Assembly: GCF_002980555.1 (NCBI RefSeq)
Contig: NZ_PVBT01000001.1
Span: 930,001-994,000, forward strand
DNA from: Phyllobacterium myrsinacearum
GTDB lineage: Bacteria; Pseudomonadota; Alphaproteobacteria; Rhizobiales; Rhizobiaceae
DNA length: 64,000 nucleotides
Reading direction: 5' to 3'
The notes under the pieces were generated by a model, which saw only the letters and a list, made by a program, of their open reading frames with translations, made no database searches and was not told the DNA's origin. Of the stretch, positions 1-8,532 are shown one piece after another. Position 1 is the first letter of the stretch; the number at the start of each line of letters is the position of its first letter. Position numbers and translations under genes: made by a program.

Positions 1-1
1 C

Positions 2-643
2 TTTGCCCGCAAGAATGAAATCATCATTCTGTCGGATCTGGCCTATTCCGAAATTTACTTCGACGATGCGCCGCCTCCGTCCGTCCTGCAGGTGCCGGGC
101 GCGATCGATGTCGCGGTGGAATTCACCTCCATGTCGAAGACATTCTCGATGCCGGGCTGGCGCATGGGTTTTGCCGTCGGCAATGAACGCCTGATCTCGG
201 CGCTCACCCGGGTCAAATCCTATCTCGATTATGGTGCGTTCACGCCCATTCAGGTTGCCGCCGCGGCGGCGCTGAACGGCGATGGTTCCGACATTGCGGA
301 AGTGCGTGCGGTCTACAAGCATCGCCGCGATGTGCTGGTCGACAGTTTTGCCCGCGCCGGCTGGGATATCCCGTCACCGGCGGCGACGATGTTTGCCTGG
401 GCGCCGATCCCGGAAAAGTTCCGCAGCCTTGGCTCGCTGGAATTCTCCAAGCTGCTGATCGAGCACGCGGATGTGGCCGTGGCGCCCGGCATCGGCTTCG
501 GCGAGCATGGCGATGACTATATCCGCATCGCGCTGGTCGAGAACGAGCATCGCATTCGTCAGGCAGCCCGCAACCTCAAGCGGTTCCTTGCAACGGCGGA
601 TGAAAAGCTGCACAACGTCATTCCGTTGAACGCGCGCCGCTGA
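2..643 (+). CDS. PLP-dependent class I/II aminotransferase (5' end outside window)
   Basis: C-terminal 213 residues of a fold-type I aminotransferase; the start lies before the window. The segment SMSKTFSMPGWRMGF carries the lysine that forms the Schiff base with pyridoxal phosphate, and the arginine of YIRIALVEN sits where the substrate-carboxylate arginine lies in this family. It ends 75 bp before hom on the same strand with no terminator between, so the two are probably co-transcribed. By family knowledge, relatives beside hom in rhizobial genomes are annotated as LL-diaminopimelate- or alanine-type aminotransferases. The amino donor and acceptor cannot be read from the sequence. Confidence 0.9.
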   Translation, partial: FARKNEIIILSDLAYSEIYFDDAPPPSVLQVPGAIDVAVEFTSMSKTFSMPGWRMGFAVGNERLISALTRVKSYLDYGAFTPIQVAAAAALNGDGSDIAEVRAVYKHRRDVLVDSFARAGWDIPSPAATMFAWAPIPEKFRSLGSLEFSKLLIEHADVAVAPGIGFGEHGDDYIRIALVENEHRIRQAARNLKRFLATADEKLHNVIPLNARR

Positions 644-718
644 CGCGGCGTGCCGACACCGGAACTCGCGGCGCCGCCGGGCGCCGCTTCAGGCTAAAAC
701 ACTTCAGGGAAATGAACG

Positions 719-2035
719 ATGAGTGATGCGCTGCGCGTGGGAATCGCCGGACTGGGCACTGTTGGTGCCTCGGTCCTGAAAATTTTGCGGGACAAGGGCG
801 ACATGCTCACCCGTCAGTGCGGCAAGGAAATCATCGTCACCGCCGTGTCCGCCCGTGATGCCAAGCGGGATCGCGGCGTGGATTTCTCGTCGGCCACCTG
901 GTTCGACGATCCGGTTGCCCTGGCCAAGTCGAACAATATCGACGTGTTCATCGAGCTGATCGGCGGCGACGAAGGTCCGGCGCGCGTTGCCGTTGAGGCG
1001 GCGCTCAAGTCGGGACGGCATGTGGTCACCGCCAACAAGGCGCTTCTGGCCAAGCACGGTGTTTCTCTCGCCAAGATCGCCGAGGAAAAAGGTGTCCTGC
1101 TCAACTTCGAAGCGGCGGTGGCTGGCGGTATTCCCGTTATCAAGGCCCTGCGCGAGTCCCTGACCGGCAATACCGTGTCGCGCGTCTACGGCATCATGAA
1201 CGGCACCTGCAACTACATCCTGACGCGGATGTGGGACGAGGGCATTTCCTTCGAGGATTGCCTCGCCGACGCCCAGCGTCTCGGCTATGCGGAAGCCGAT
1301 CCGACATTCGATATCGAGGGCAATGACACGGCGCACAAACTGGCGATTCTGACCAGCCTTGCCTTCGGCACGCAGATTGCCGCCGACGATATCTATCTCG
1401 AAGGGATCAGCAATATCTCGCTGGCCGATATCAAGGCCGCCGATGAACTTGGTTACCGCATCAAGCTGCTTGGCGTCGCATTGAAGACCGACAGCGGCAT
1501 CGAACAGCGCGTGCATCCGACCATGGTGCCGGTCGAATCGGTGATTGCGCAGGTGCATGGCGTAACCAATGCGGTGGCCATTGAAACCGATCTTCTCGGC
1601 GAACTGCTATTGTCGGGTCCGGGGGCGGGCGGTGCGGCAACCGCATCGGCGGTTATCGGTGATCTCGCCGATATCGCCAAGAGCCGTCCGGGCTTCCAGC
1701 ATGGGCCCGTCTTCGGCACGCCGGCAAAGGCGCTGGCTCCGTACAAACGCGCCAAAATGCGTTCGCATGAGGGCGGATACTTCATCCGCCTGACCGTGCA
1801 TGACCGCGCGGGCGTCTTTGCGGCGATTGCCAAGCGCATGGCCGACAATGAGATTTCGCTGGAATCCATCGTCCAGCGCCAGAGTGCCGTGAATCACCCG
1901 GATGCCACCAAGACGGTCATCCTCGTTACCCACGAAACCACCGAAGCGGCAGTCAAGAAAGCGCTTGAGGGCATCGTCAAGGATGGTCATTCCACGGATA
2001 AGCCGCAGATGATCCGCATCGAACGCGCCGGCTGA
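719..2035 (+). CDS. hom: Homoserine dehydrogenase
   Basis: 438 residues, full length for the ACT-containing form. It reduces aspartate semialdehyde to homoserine with NAD(P)H on the way to threonine and methionine. The N-terminal Rossmann fold has GIAGLGTVGASV (about residues 8-19). The central catalytic domain has TANKALLAK (near 105) and EAAVAGGIPVIK (near 135), and residues 350-430 form an ACT domain (VHDRAGVFAAIAKRM), the usual site of threonine feedback. An AGGGA ribosome site precedes ATG 719. It follows the aminotransferase gene and is closed by a strong terminator at 2062-2096. Confidence 0.97.
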   Translation: MSDALRVGIAGLGTVGASVLKILRDKGDMLTRQCGKEIIVTAVSARDAKRDRGVDFSSATWFDDPVALAKSNNIDVFIELIGGDEGPARVAVEAALKSGRHVVTANKALLAKHGVSLAKIAEEKGVLLNFEAAVAGGIPVIKALRESLTGNTVSRVYGIMNGTCNYILTRMWDEGISFEDCLADAQRLGYAEADPTFDIEGNDTAHKLAILTSLAFGTQIAADDIYLEGISNISLADIKAADELGYRIKLLGVALKTDSGIEQRVHPTMVPVESVIAQVHGVTNAVAIETDLLGELLLSGPGAGGAATASAVIGDLADIAKSRPGFQHGPVFGTPAKALAPYKRAKMRSHEGGYFIRLTVHDRAGVFAAIAKRMADNEISLESIVQRQSAVNHPDATKTVILVTHETTEAAVKKALEGIVKDGHSTDKPQMIRIERAG

Positions 2036-2061
2036 TACGCCCGGTCCTCTTGAAAAGCCAG

Positions 2062-2096
2062 CGCCACCCCGGGGATACCAGGGTGGCGTTTTGCTT
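2062..2096 (+). terminator. Rho-independent terminator after hom
   Basis: An 8-bp stem, CGCCACCC (2062-2069) pairing with GGGTGGCG (2081-2088), is followed by TTTTGCTTT. It lies 27 bp after the hom stop codon and separates hom from the independently promoted VOC gene. Confidence 0.85.
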
Positions 2097-2134
2097 TCCC
2101 GAATAAAATTTTAAAAAACAATTGCTTGTTGCTG

Positions 2135-2165
2135 TTGACCTCAACCATGGTTGAGGAATTACGGT
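2135..2165 (+). promoter_or_regulatory. MerR/SoxR-type promoter with 18-bp operator palindrome
   Basis: A TTGACC -35 element (2135-2140) and a TACGGT -10 element (2160-2165) are separated by 19 bp. The spacer holds the perfect palindrome CCTCAACCATGGTTGAGG (2139-2156). An over-long spacer with a centred dyad is the hallmark of promoters activated by MerR-family regulators, and the CCTCAA...TTGAGG ends match SoxR-type operators. It lies 34 bp before the VOC gene start. No MerR-family gene is in the window, so the regulator would be unlinked. Confidence 0.6.
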
Positions 2166-2198
2166 CGCCGGATCGTATGATTTCCAGGGACCCAGGAC

Positions 2199-2861
2199 AT
2201 GAAAATTCTCTCCGCGCGCATCACCGTGCAGGATTTGGCCGCCGCTGCGGCCTTCTATCGCGACGTATTGCAGTTTCCCGTCGACGAGCATGCCGGACAT
2301 GCGGCGGTAACCATCGGTTACAGCCGTCTCATCATGGAAAAGGGCGAGGCTTTCAGCGGTGTGCATCACCTGGCGTTTGGCATTGCGCCGACGAAGTTCG
2401 GCCGGATCAGGGACTGGCTGAGCAAGCGCGTCACGCTGATTTCCGTCGGCGATTCAGATGTGGTCGGCGGGCCGGATGGCTGGCACTCGCGTTCGCTCTA
2501 TTTCATCGGCCCGGAAGGCATCATCCTGGAGTACATTGCCCATGATGAGTATAGCGGGCTGCCATTTGTCGGCTTGCAGCCCTTTTCCATTGCCGAGGTT
2601 GGCTTTGCCGTCGACAACGTCAAGGCAACCATCGATGCGCTGGCGGCGGATTTCGGCCTGCCGGCTTTCCCGCCGCAGACGGAGGCCTTTGCCCCGGCGG
2701 GCGATACGGATGGCCTGCTGATCCTTGTCGACAGGAACCGTTTGTGGTTTCCCACGCTTGACAGGCATGCGGCGCGGGCGCCGCTGATGATCGGGATCGA
2801 TGCGCCCGTGCGCGCCCGCACCAGTTCGCTCTCCGAATGGACGACGCTGGTATCCCTGTAG
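2199..2861 (+). CDS. VOC-fold (glyoxalase/bleomycin-resistance/dioxygenase) family protein
   Basis: 220 residues with two beta-alpha-beta-beta-beta VOC repeats: about 1-115 (opens KILSARITVQDLAAAAAFYR, with YFIGPEGIILEYIA as the metal-site strand) and about 125-190 (AEVGFAVDNVKATIDAL). Histidines and glutamates are placed as in metal-dependent VOC enzymes, but the substrate cannot be inferred. ATG 2199 follows an AGGA site. The gene sits alone between the hom terminator and glpX, with its own MerR-type promoter. That suggests induction by a redox-active, electrophilic or drug-like compound (inference). Confidence 0.8.
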   Translation: MKILSARITVQDLAAAAAFYRDVLQFPVDEHAGHAAVTIGYSRLIMEKGEAFSGVHHLAFGIAPTKFGRIRDWLSKRVTLISVGDSDVVGGPDGWHSRSLYFIGPEGIILEYIAHDEYSGLPFVGLQPFSIAEVGFAVDNVKATIDALAADFGLPAFPPQTEAFAPAGDTDGLLILVDRNRLWFPTLDRHAARAPLMIGIDAPVRARTSSLSEWTTLVSL

Positions 2862-3078
2862 TTTTCCCTGGCACATATGACCGTTTGTAAAAGGCTTGTA
2901 TTGCTTCGTGAACGGCGGCTACCCCGTTTAATCGATTAGCTTTTTCGGTGAAGGCACTTTCCTGCCGGCGGGGTCTTGCCGCTGCTCTGCGACTTTGACA
3001 AAAGGTTTGCACAGCAATGCTAGGAAGTGCCCTGTTGATCCGCAAAAGGGTAACTCCCACACGAACGCAGGATAGATT

Positions 3079-4068
3079 ATGCCGAAAACTTCTGACCAGA
3101 CTTCGATGGGCCTCGACCGTATTTTGACCCTTGAGCTTGTCCGCGTGACCGAGCGTGCCGCCGTTGCCGCCGCACGTCTGCGCGGGCGCGGCGATGAAAT
3201 GGCTGCCGATCAGGCCGCCGTGGATGCCATGCGTCAGGAACTCAATCGTCTTCCCATCAGCGGTACCGTTGTCATCGGCGAGGGCGAGCGTGACGAAGCG
3301 CCGATGCTCTACATCGGCGAGGAAGTCGGCACGCGTACAGGCCCCGAGGTCGACATTGCGCTTGATCCGCTTGAAGGCACCACCATCTGCGCCAAGAACC
3401 TGCCCAACTCGCTCGCCGTCATCGCTATTGCCGAAAAGGGCAACCTGCTTTACGCACCTGACGTCTACATGGAAAAGATTGCCGTCGGACCGGGCTATCC
3501 CGCTGGTATCATCCAGCTCGACGCGCCTGCGGCGGAAAATATTGCTGCCGTGGCCAAGGCCAAGGGCGTTCCGGTCAATGAAATCACCGCCTGCATCATG
3601 GACCGCCCGCGCCATGCGCGCCTGATCGAGGAAGTGCGTGCAACCGGCGCTTCCATCCGTCTCATCGGCGATGGCGACGTCGCCGGGGTGATCCACACGA
3701 CCGATCCCGACGAAACCGGCATCGATATCTACATCGGCATCGGCGGTGCACCGGAAGGCGTTCTTGCCGCAGCGGCTCTGCGCTGCATCGGCGGCCAGAT
3801 GCAGGGCCGCTTGCAGCTCAACAGCGACGACAAGATTGCCCGCGCCGCCAAGATGGGCATCAGCGACCCGAAGAAGATCTACACCATGGAAGAAATGGCC
3901 AAGGGCGATGTGCTGTTCGCGGCCACGGGTGTTACCGATGGCAACATGCTCTCCGGCGTCAAATTCGCGCGCGACTACATCCAGACCCACACGATCGTCA
4001 TGCGCTCGCATTCGCAGACCGTGCGCGAGATCAAGGCGAAGCATCAGGATATGACGAAGTTCCAGTAA
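3079..4068 (+). CDS. glpX: Fructose-1,6-bisphosphatase, class II
   Basis: 329 residues, typical of GlpX. It hydrolyses fructose 1,6-bisphosphate in gluconeogenesis and is a lithium-sensitive-type, metal-dependent phosphatase. Visible signatures are GEGERDEAPM (67-76) and the metal-binding DPLEGTT (96-102), followed by NLPNSLAVIAIAEKG. An AGGAT ribosome site precedes ATG 3079. It shares its strand with hom and recJ but has its own terminator at 4093-4128. The 217 bp upstream contain no other gene. Confidence 0.96.
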   Translation: MPKTSDQTSMGLDRILTLELVRVTERAAVAAARLRGRGDEMAADQAAVDAMRQELNRLPISGTVVIGEGERDEAPMLYIGEEVGTRTGPEVDIALDPLEGTTICAKNLPNSLAVIAIAEKGNLLYAPDVYMEKIAVGPGYPAGIIQLDAPAAENIAAVAKAKGVPVNEITACIMDRPRHARLIEEVRATGASIRLIGDGDVAGVIHTTDPDETGIDIYIGIGGAPEGVLAAAALRCIGGQMQGRLQLNSDDKIARAAKMGISDPKKIYTMEEMAKGDVLFAATGVTDGNMLSGVKFARDYIQTHTIVMRSHSQTVREIKAKHQDMTKFQ

Positions 4069-4092
4069 GTTACCTGAACCAAATCACTTTTT

Positions 4093-4128
4093 GCCCTGCG
4101 GGTCAGCTGATCCGCAGGGCATTTTATT
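4093..4128 (+). terminator. Rho-independent terminator after glpX
   Basis: A 9-bp perfect stem, GCCCTGCGG (4093-4101) with CCGCAGGGC (4112-4120), is followed by ATTTTATT. It lies 24 bp after the glpX stop codon. Confidence 0.9.
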
Positions 4129-4219
4129 AACTGCGTTCATGCCTCAATAGGAAATGCCCTATTGAGGCCATGCTTTTTGAGGTATTTTCACAGCGGGAGT
4201 TCAGATCGGTGGAACAGCC

Positions 4220-4861
4220 ATGAATATCCGAACGAAAATAACCGGTTGCCTTGTATCAACGCTCGTTCTTCTGGGCCCGCTGAACAGTGCCTTTGCGCAG
4301 GACCCTTACCTTGATCTCATTCAAGGTTATCGCTCCAATTCGATTGCCGACCGGTTTCCGCAGATGGTCGGACCCTTTACGCTGGTCAAACACAGCGTCA
4401 ATCCGCAGGATTTCACCGTGACGGCCGAGTATGAAGCCGTTGACGCCAGGGCGACGGTGACGATGGCGGGCGTGCGGGCCAGCAACAAGGATGCCGCTTA
4501 CCCGATCAAGGACGGTGCGGACGATCCCGTCGTGCGCGATCTCTTTGAAAAGGCCACCCAGTACCATTCGACCCAGCCCGGTGAAATCGCGGTGCAGACA
4601 ACGCTGCCCTACAGCGCCGGCCGGGCCATGCCGTGCGTGACCGCCGATGCGGCGCAGGAGAAGCACGCCTTCCTGGTTTGCGTGGTCGGCATGCACAGCC
4701 GCTATCTGCTGATCCAGCCCGCCGCCAACTATGCCAAGGGCAGCAAGGATGCGGCCGAGCGCAGCCTTGCCGATTTTGCGACCTCGATTGCCACGACGAT
4801 GAATGATCTGGGCACGCCGCCGGTCAACGGTCAGGCTGCACCCGCGACAGCCCCGCAGTAA
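4220..4861 (+). CDS. Secreted protein of unknown function
   Basis: 213 residues. Residues 1-26 form a clear Sec signal peptide (positive start, hydrophobic LVSTLVLLGPL, cleavage after AFA). The mature protein is a compact mixed domain with two cysteines (PCVTADA and FLVCVVG) that could form a disulfide, ending in an Ala/Pro-rich tail. I do not recognise the family. It lies between glpX and recJ on the same strand, 92 bp after the glpX terminator, so it probably has its own promoter. A periplasmic location is inferred from the signal peptide. Confidence 0.75.
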   Translation: MNIRTKITGCLVSTLVLLGPLNSAFAQDPYLDLIQGYRSNSIADRFPQMVGPFTLVKHSVNPQDFTVTAEYEAVDARATVTMAGVRASNKDAAYPIKDGADDPVVRDLFEKATQYHSTQPGEIAVQTTLPYSAGRAMPCVTADAAQEKHAFLVCVVGMHSRYLLIQPAANYAKGSKDAAERSLADFATSIATTMNDLGTPPVNGQAAPATAPQ

Positions 4862-4932
4862 TTGCTGGTTTGTGCACCGGATAGATCGTTCGGAGCATTG
4901 CATTCGGCGCTGCCGGATGATTGAACCCTTGC

Positions 4933-6723
4933 ATGGCACCAGAACGGCTTTTCCTCGGCGTTGAACATTCTGCAACCGGTCTGAAATGGGTTGACCGGCT
5001 GGGGCCGCGTGAAGCCAATATTGCGCTCGCCATGGCGCAGAACCATGGTTTTCCCGATCTCGTCACCCGCGTTCTCGCCGGGCGCGGCGTCGGCGTTGAC
5101 GATGCGCCCGCCTTCATGGACCCGACCATCAAGGGCCTGATGCCCGATCCCGCATCGCTGACCGATATGGAAAAGGCAGCCGCTCGTATCGCACAGGCCA
5201 TCGGCAAGCACGAAAAGGTGGCGATTTTCGGCGATTACGATGTGGATGGCGCCTGTTCGTCGGCCATTCTCTCGCGCTTTCTCAGCCATTACGGCGTTGC
5301 CAACCATATCTATATCCCCGACCGGATTTTCGAGGGCTATGGGCCCAATCCGCAGGCCATGCGCGAACTGGCGCAAAATGGCGCTTCCCTGATCGTGACG
5401 GTGGATTGCGGCACCAACAGTGCGGCGGCCATCGAGGCTGCGCGCGAAGCGGGTGCCGATGTGGTGGTGCTCGACCATCATCAGGTCGGCGGCGAGCTGC
5501 CTGCCGCAGCCACGGCGGTGGTCAATCCCAACCGCGAGGACGATCTGTCCGGGCAGGGCCATCTCTGCGCAGCCGGTGTGGTGTTCCTCACCCTGGTGCA
5601 GGTTCTGCGCACCTTGCGCGCGCAGCGCATTGCGACGGGAACGCTGCCGCCTGATCTGTTGTCGATGCTCGATCTGGTGGCGCTTGCCACCGTGTGCGAT
5701 GTGGTGCCGCTGAAGGAACTCAACCGTGCCTTCGTGGTCAAGGGGCTTATGGTGGCACGGGCGCAGCAGAATGCCGGGCTGGCCGCCCTGGCGCGGGTTT
5801 CGCGCATTGGCGAACCGCTCAGCGCCTTTCATTTCGGCTATCTCATCGGTCCGCGCATCAATGCGGGCGGGCGCATCGGCGATGCCGGGCTCGGTGCGCG
5901 GCTGCTGACGCTGGACGATCCGAACGAGGCGGCGCGGATTGCTGCCGAGCTCGACCGGCTCAACACCGAGCGGCAGGCGATGGAAACCATCATGCTGGAG
6001 CAGGCGGAAGCCGAGGCCATGCTGGAAATGTCGAGCGGCGGCGGACCTGCCGTTCTGGTGACCGCCAGCGACGACTGGCACCCGGGCATTGTCGGCCTGA
6101 TCGCGGCCCGGCTGAAGGAGCGGGCGCGGCGCCCGGTCTTTGCCATCGCCTTCAACGTCAATGGAACCGGCAGCGGTTCCGGCCGTTCGATCAGCGGGTT
6201 TGATCTGGGAAAACTGGTGCGCAGCGCCGTCGATGCCGGGCTGTTGGTCAAAGGCGGCGGCCATGCCATGGCGGCCGGCATCACGGTGGAGCGCGGCAAG
6301 ATGGGCGCGCTGCGGGCCTTCTTCGAGGAGCAGGCGGCCGAAATGGTCGGCCAGCTGCGCGCGAACCAGTCATTGGCCATTGACGGTGCGCTCAGCGCAT
6401 CCGGCGCGACGGTGCCGCTCTACGAGACCATGGAACGGGCGGGGCCATTTGGTTCCGGCCATCCGCAACCGGTGCTGGCATTGCCGCACCACCGGCTTGT
6501 CGATGCCCGCACTGTCGGCACGAACCATGTCAAGGCGACGCTGGCGGGTGCCGACGGCAAGCGCATCAACGCCATTGCCTTTCGTGCAACGGGCGGACCG
6601 CTGGGTGATTTCCTCTTCGGCAATCTCGGCCAATCCATGCATGTGGCGGGCAATCTGGCCTTGAACCACTGGAACGGCTCGACAACCACGCAGTTCCGCA
6701 TCATGGATGCAGCGCGGGCTTGA
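4933..6723 (+). CDS. recJ: Single-stranded-DNA-specific exonuclease RecJ
   Basis: About 596 residues. A 5'-3' single-strand exonuclease of the DHH phosphoesterase superfamily, acting in RecF-pathway recombination and mismatch repair. Seen: DYDVDGACSS (motif I, about 101-110), VDCG, the DHH triad in VLDHHQVGG (about 181), GPRINAGGRIGDA, and the C-terminal DHHA1 segment with GGHAMAAGI. ATG 4933 (MAPERLFLGVE) is chosen because the conserved region starts there. A TTG at 4921 is also in frame, and neither has a convincing ribosome site. The gene lies between the secreted-protein gene and the polymerase gene on the same strand. Confidence 0.95.
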   Translation: MAPERLFLGVEHSATGLKWVDRLGPREANIALAMAQNHGFPDLVTRVLAGRGVGVDDAPAFMDPTIKGLMPDPASLTDMEKAAARIAQAIGKHEKVAIFGDYDVDGACSSAILSRFLSHYGVANHIYIPDRIFEGYGPNPQAMRELAQNGASLIVTVDCGTNSAAAIEAAREAGADVVVLDHHQVGGELPAAATAVVNPNREDDLSGQGHLCAAGVVFLTLVQVLRTLRAQRIATGTLPPDLLSMLDLVALATVCDVVPLKELNRAFVVKGLMVARAQQNAGLAALARVSRIGEPLSAFHFGYLIGPRINAGGRIGDAGLGARLLTLDDPNEAARIAAELDRLNTERQAMETIMLEQAEAEAMLEMSSGGGPAVLVTASDDWHPGIVGLIAARLKERARRPVFAIAFNVNGTGSGSGRSISGFDLGKLVRSAVDAGLLVKGGGHAMAAGITVERGKMGALRAFFEEQAAEMVGQLRANQSLAIDGALSASGATVPLYETMERAGPFGSGHPQPVLALPHHRLVDARTVGTNHVKATLAGADGKRINAIAFRATGGPLGDFLFGNLGQSMHVAGNLALNHWNGSTTTQFRIMDAARA

Positions 6724-6781
6724 CCATCTGTCAGCAGGGATCGCGGCATTCTCTGATTCAGTTTGCATTGAATGGCTGTAT

Positions 6782-6796
6782 GTTCTATTTTTGTTC
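6782..6796 (+). promoter_or_regulatory. LexA (SOS) box of the alphaproteobacterial type
   Basis: GTTCTATTTTTGTTC is an exact match to GTTC-N7-GTTC, the direct-repeat LexA operator known for Alphaproteobacteria. It is 33 bp before the ATG at 6829 of the Y-family polymerase gene. It falls inside the longest possible reading frame (ATG 6772), which argues that translation starts downstream of it. Confidence 0.75.
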
Positions 6797-6828
6797 TCAT
6801 TCTGCAACGAGAACAGACCCCGTGGCCC

Positions 6829-8073
6829 ATGCGTAAACCAACCCATCTGGAAAAGCTCTATCTGGATTTTGACAGCTTTTTTGCCAGTGCCGAGCAGCAG
6901 CTCAATCCGGCGCTGCGCAACCGGCCCGTCGCGGTGGTGCCGCTGGATTCGCCGCATACAAGCGTCATTGCCGCCAGCCGCGAGGCAAAACCCTTCGGCA
7001 TCAAGACAGGCACCTCGGTGCGCGATGCGCGCGAACTCTGCCCGGATATCGTGTTTCTGGAAGCGCGGCCCGATGTCTATGTGAAGCTGCACAACCGGAT
7101 TCTGTCGACCATCGAGACCTGCGTGCCAATTGCCGCCGTGCGCTCGATTGACGAGGTGGCATGCACGCTGCTGGCCTCCGAAGCCAGGGACCCGCAGGGG
7201 CTGGCGGCGCGCATCAAGCGGGCGCTGCACGACGAAATGGGCGCGGTGCTGACCTGTTCGATCGGCGTTTCCCTCAACGAGCTGCTTGCCAAGATCGCCG
7301 CTGAGATGGACAAGCCCGATGGCTGCGTGGTGCTCGGCGATGACGACCTGCCGGGACGGCTGTTCGACCTTCGCCTGAAGGATTTGCCTGGTATTTCCAA
7401 GGGAATGGAACAGCGCCTCGGGCAGTCCGGCGTGAACGATGTGCGTGGCCTCTGGGCGCTGGCGCCCAAACATGCCCGTGCGATCTGGAACAGTGTGGAA
7501 GGCGAGCGTTTCGTCGCGGCGCTGCATGGCTATGCGGTGGAAAAACCGGAGACCGTCAAGCGCATGTTCGGTCACGGCCGCAATCTGCCGCCGGATTGGC
7601 GCGCGCCCGACAAGGTGCTGCAATGCGCGCGGCTGCTGTGCCTCAGTGCGGCGCGGCGCCTGCGGCGATCGCATTACCGCGCGGGAGCGCTCAGCTATAC
7701 CGTGGGCACGCGCTGGGATAGCCGCGTGACGGTGGAAGGCCAGTTCCGCCCGGCGCGGGACGATCATAGTTTTCTCAATTGCCTCAATGGGTTGCATGAA
7801 AATCTGGTCAAGGCGGGTGAAATGAAGAAGGTCAATTCGGTCACCGTCGTGTTGCATGATCTTTCCGGCGAGACGGAGGCAAGCCTTGATCTGTTCGACA
7901 CACAGGGGATGACCGAGCAGCGAGGCCAATGGGAACGTGTTTCGGACCTGCTCGACAAGGTGCGGGTGCGCCATGGCTCCAAAGCCCTCAATCTCGGGCT
8001 GACGACCGGTCCCGGCAATTACATCGGCTCCAAGATTGCTTTCGGGCGGATTCCGGAACCGGAAGATTTTTGA
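6829..8073 (+). CDS. Y-family (DinB/UmuC-type) translesion DNA polymerase
   Basis: 414 residues. The catalytic palm has YLDFDSFFAS (about 11-20, metal-binding Asp) and SIDE (about 106-109, second acidic pair), then the family signature GVSLNELLAKIAAEMDKPDG. A helix-hairpin-helix thumb (LKDLPGISKGM) and a little-finger region follow. Such enzymes insert nucleotides opposite damaged bases. It is shorter and more divergent than canonical DinB. No imuA or dnaE2 lies nearby, so it is not part of an ImuAB cassette here. ATG 6829 is preferred over ATG 6772 because the LexA box at 6782-6796 lies between them. SOS induction is inferred from that box. Confidence 0.85.
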   Translation: MRKPTHLEKLYLDFDSFFASAEQQLNPALRNRPVAVVPLDSPHTSVIAASREAKPFGIKTGTSVRDARELCPDIVFLEARPDVYVKLHNRILSTIETCVPIAAVRSIDEVACTLLASEARDPQGLAARIKRALHDEMGAVLTCSIGVSLNELLAKIAAEMDKPDGCVVLGDDDLPGRLFDLRLKDLPGISKGMEQRLGQSGVNDVRGLWALAPKHARAIWNSVEGERFVAALHGYAVEKPETVKRMFGHGRNLPPDWRAPDKVLQCARLLCLSAARRLRRSHYRAGALSYTVGTRWDSRVTVEGQFRPARDDHSFLNCLNGLHENLVKAGEMKKVNSVTVVLHDLSGETEASLDLFDTQGMTEQRGQWERVSDLLDKVRVRHGSKALNLGLTTGPGNYIGSKIAFGRIPEPEDF

Positions 8074-8123
8074 GGAGGCAATATTTGCATCGCCATTGTG
8101 CGTGGTTTGTGGAAACCCGTTGC

Positions 8124-8155
8124 ATAAAACCGGCGGCGTGTTTCCACGCCGCCGG
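8124..8155 (-). terminator. Terminator of the yjhX-type gene
   Basis: Stem CCGGCGGCGTG (8130-8140) pairs with CACGCCGCCGG (8145-8155) around a TTTC loop. On the minus strand it is followed by TTTTATG, giving a U-run 9 bp after the stop of the toxin gene. It may also stop transcription from the polymerase gene. Confidence 0.75.
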
Positions 8156-8163
8156 CCATGCCA

Positions 8164-8421
8164 TTACCGGTTGTCCAGCTCCGAGCGGACCAGTTGCAGG
8201 CCGCGCCGGGTCACCCGGTAGGGGCCGCCGCCTGACGAGGCGATGGCCTTTTTCTGTTTGAGCTTGCGGAAGAGCCTGATGTCGCAGGCGGTGTAGCGGG
8301 AACCATCGCGGGTCAGGCAGATGATATCCGTGATGGCCTTGCGCTCATCTTTTTCAAGCAAGATTTTGCCGCCCTGGGCGAGCAGGTGAAGTATGCGCTG
8401 TTCGTCGCGCGAAATATCCAT
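8164..8421 (-). CDS. YjhX (TopAI)/UPF0386-family putative toxin
   Basis: 85 residues, close in length and pattern to E. coli YjhX. The start MDISRDEQRILHLLAQGG parallels MNLSRQEQRTLHVLAKGG, and the end PYRVTRRGLQLVRSELDNR parallels its ...LDNR terminus. By established knowledge, YjhX (TopAI) inhibits topoisomerase I and is countered by the GNAT-fold antitoxin YjhQ, encoded beside it in E. coli. Here no yjhQ-like gene is adjacent, so it is an orphan or has another role. ATG 8421 matches the family start. An in-frame ATG at 8448 would add nine residues. Confidence 0.85.
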   Translation of the reverse strand: MDISRDEQRILHLLAQGGKILLEKDERKAITDIICLTRDGSRYTACDIRLFRKLKQKKAIASSGGGPYRVTRRGLQLVRSELDNR

Positions 8422-8506
8422 TGATCCAAGTCCTGGGAAAACGGGCAAAAGCCCATGAGAACACGTCCGCTGCCAAAGAACTTTGGCGCGGGGCTCCTGT
8501 TTTCAC

Positions 8507-8532
8507 GCCCCAACCTTCAAAGAAGCTGGGGC
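8507..8532 (-). terminator. Hairpin after the GlxA-type gene, possible terminator
   Basis: GCCCCA (8507-8512) pairs with TGGGGC (8527-8532), extended by CTTC/GAAG pairing inside. It lies 102 bp past the stop of the GlxA-type gene on the minus strand and 86 bp upstream of the toxin start. There is no good T-run, so termination is uncertain. Confidence 0.35.

Noticed and set aside
6772-6828. N-terminal extension MAVCSIFVLIL... of the Y-family polymerase as part of the protein or a membrane anchor.
   Set aside because: It is encoded across an exact LexA operator and precedes the conserved start of the family; no ribosome site was found for ATG 6772.
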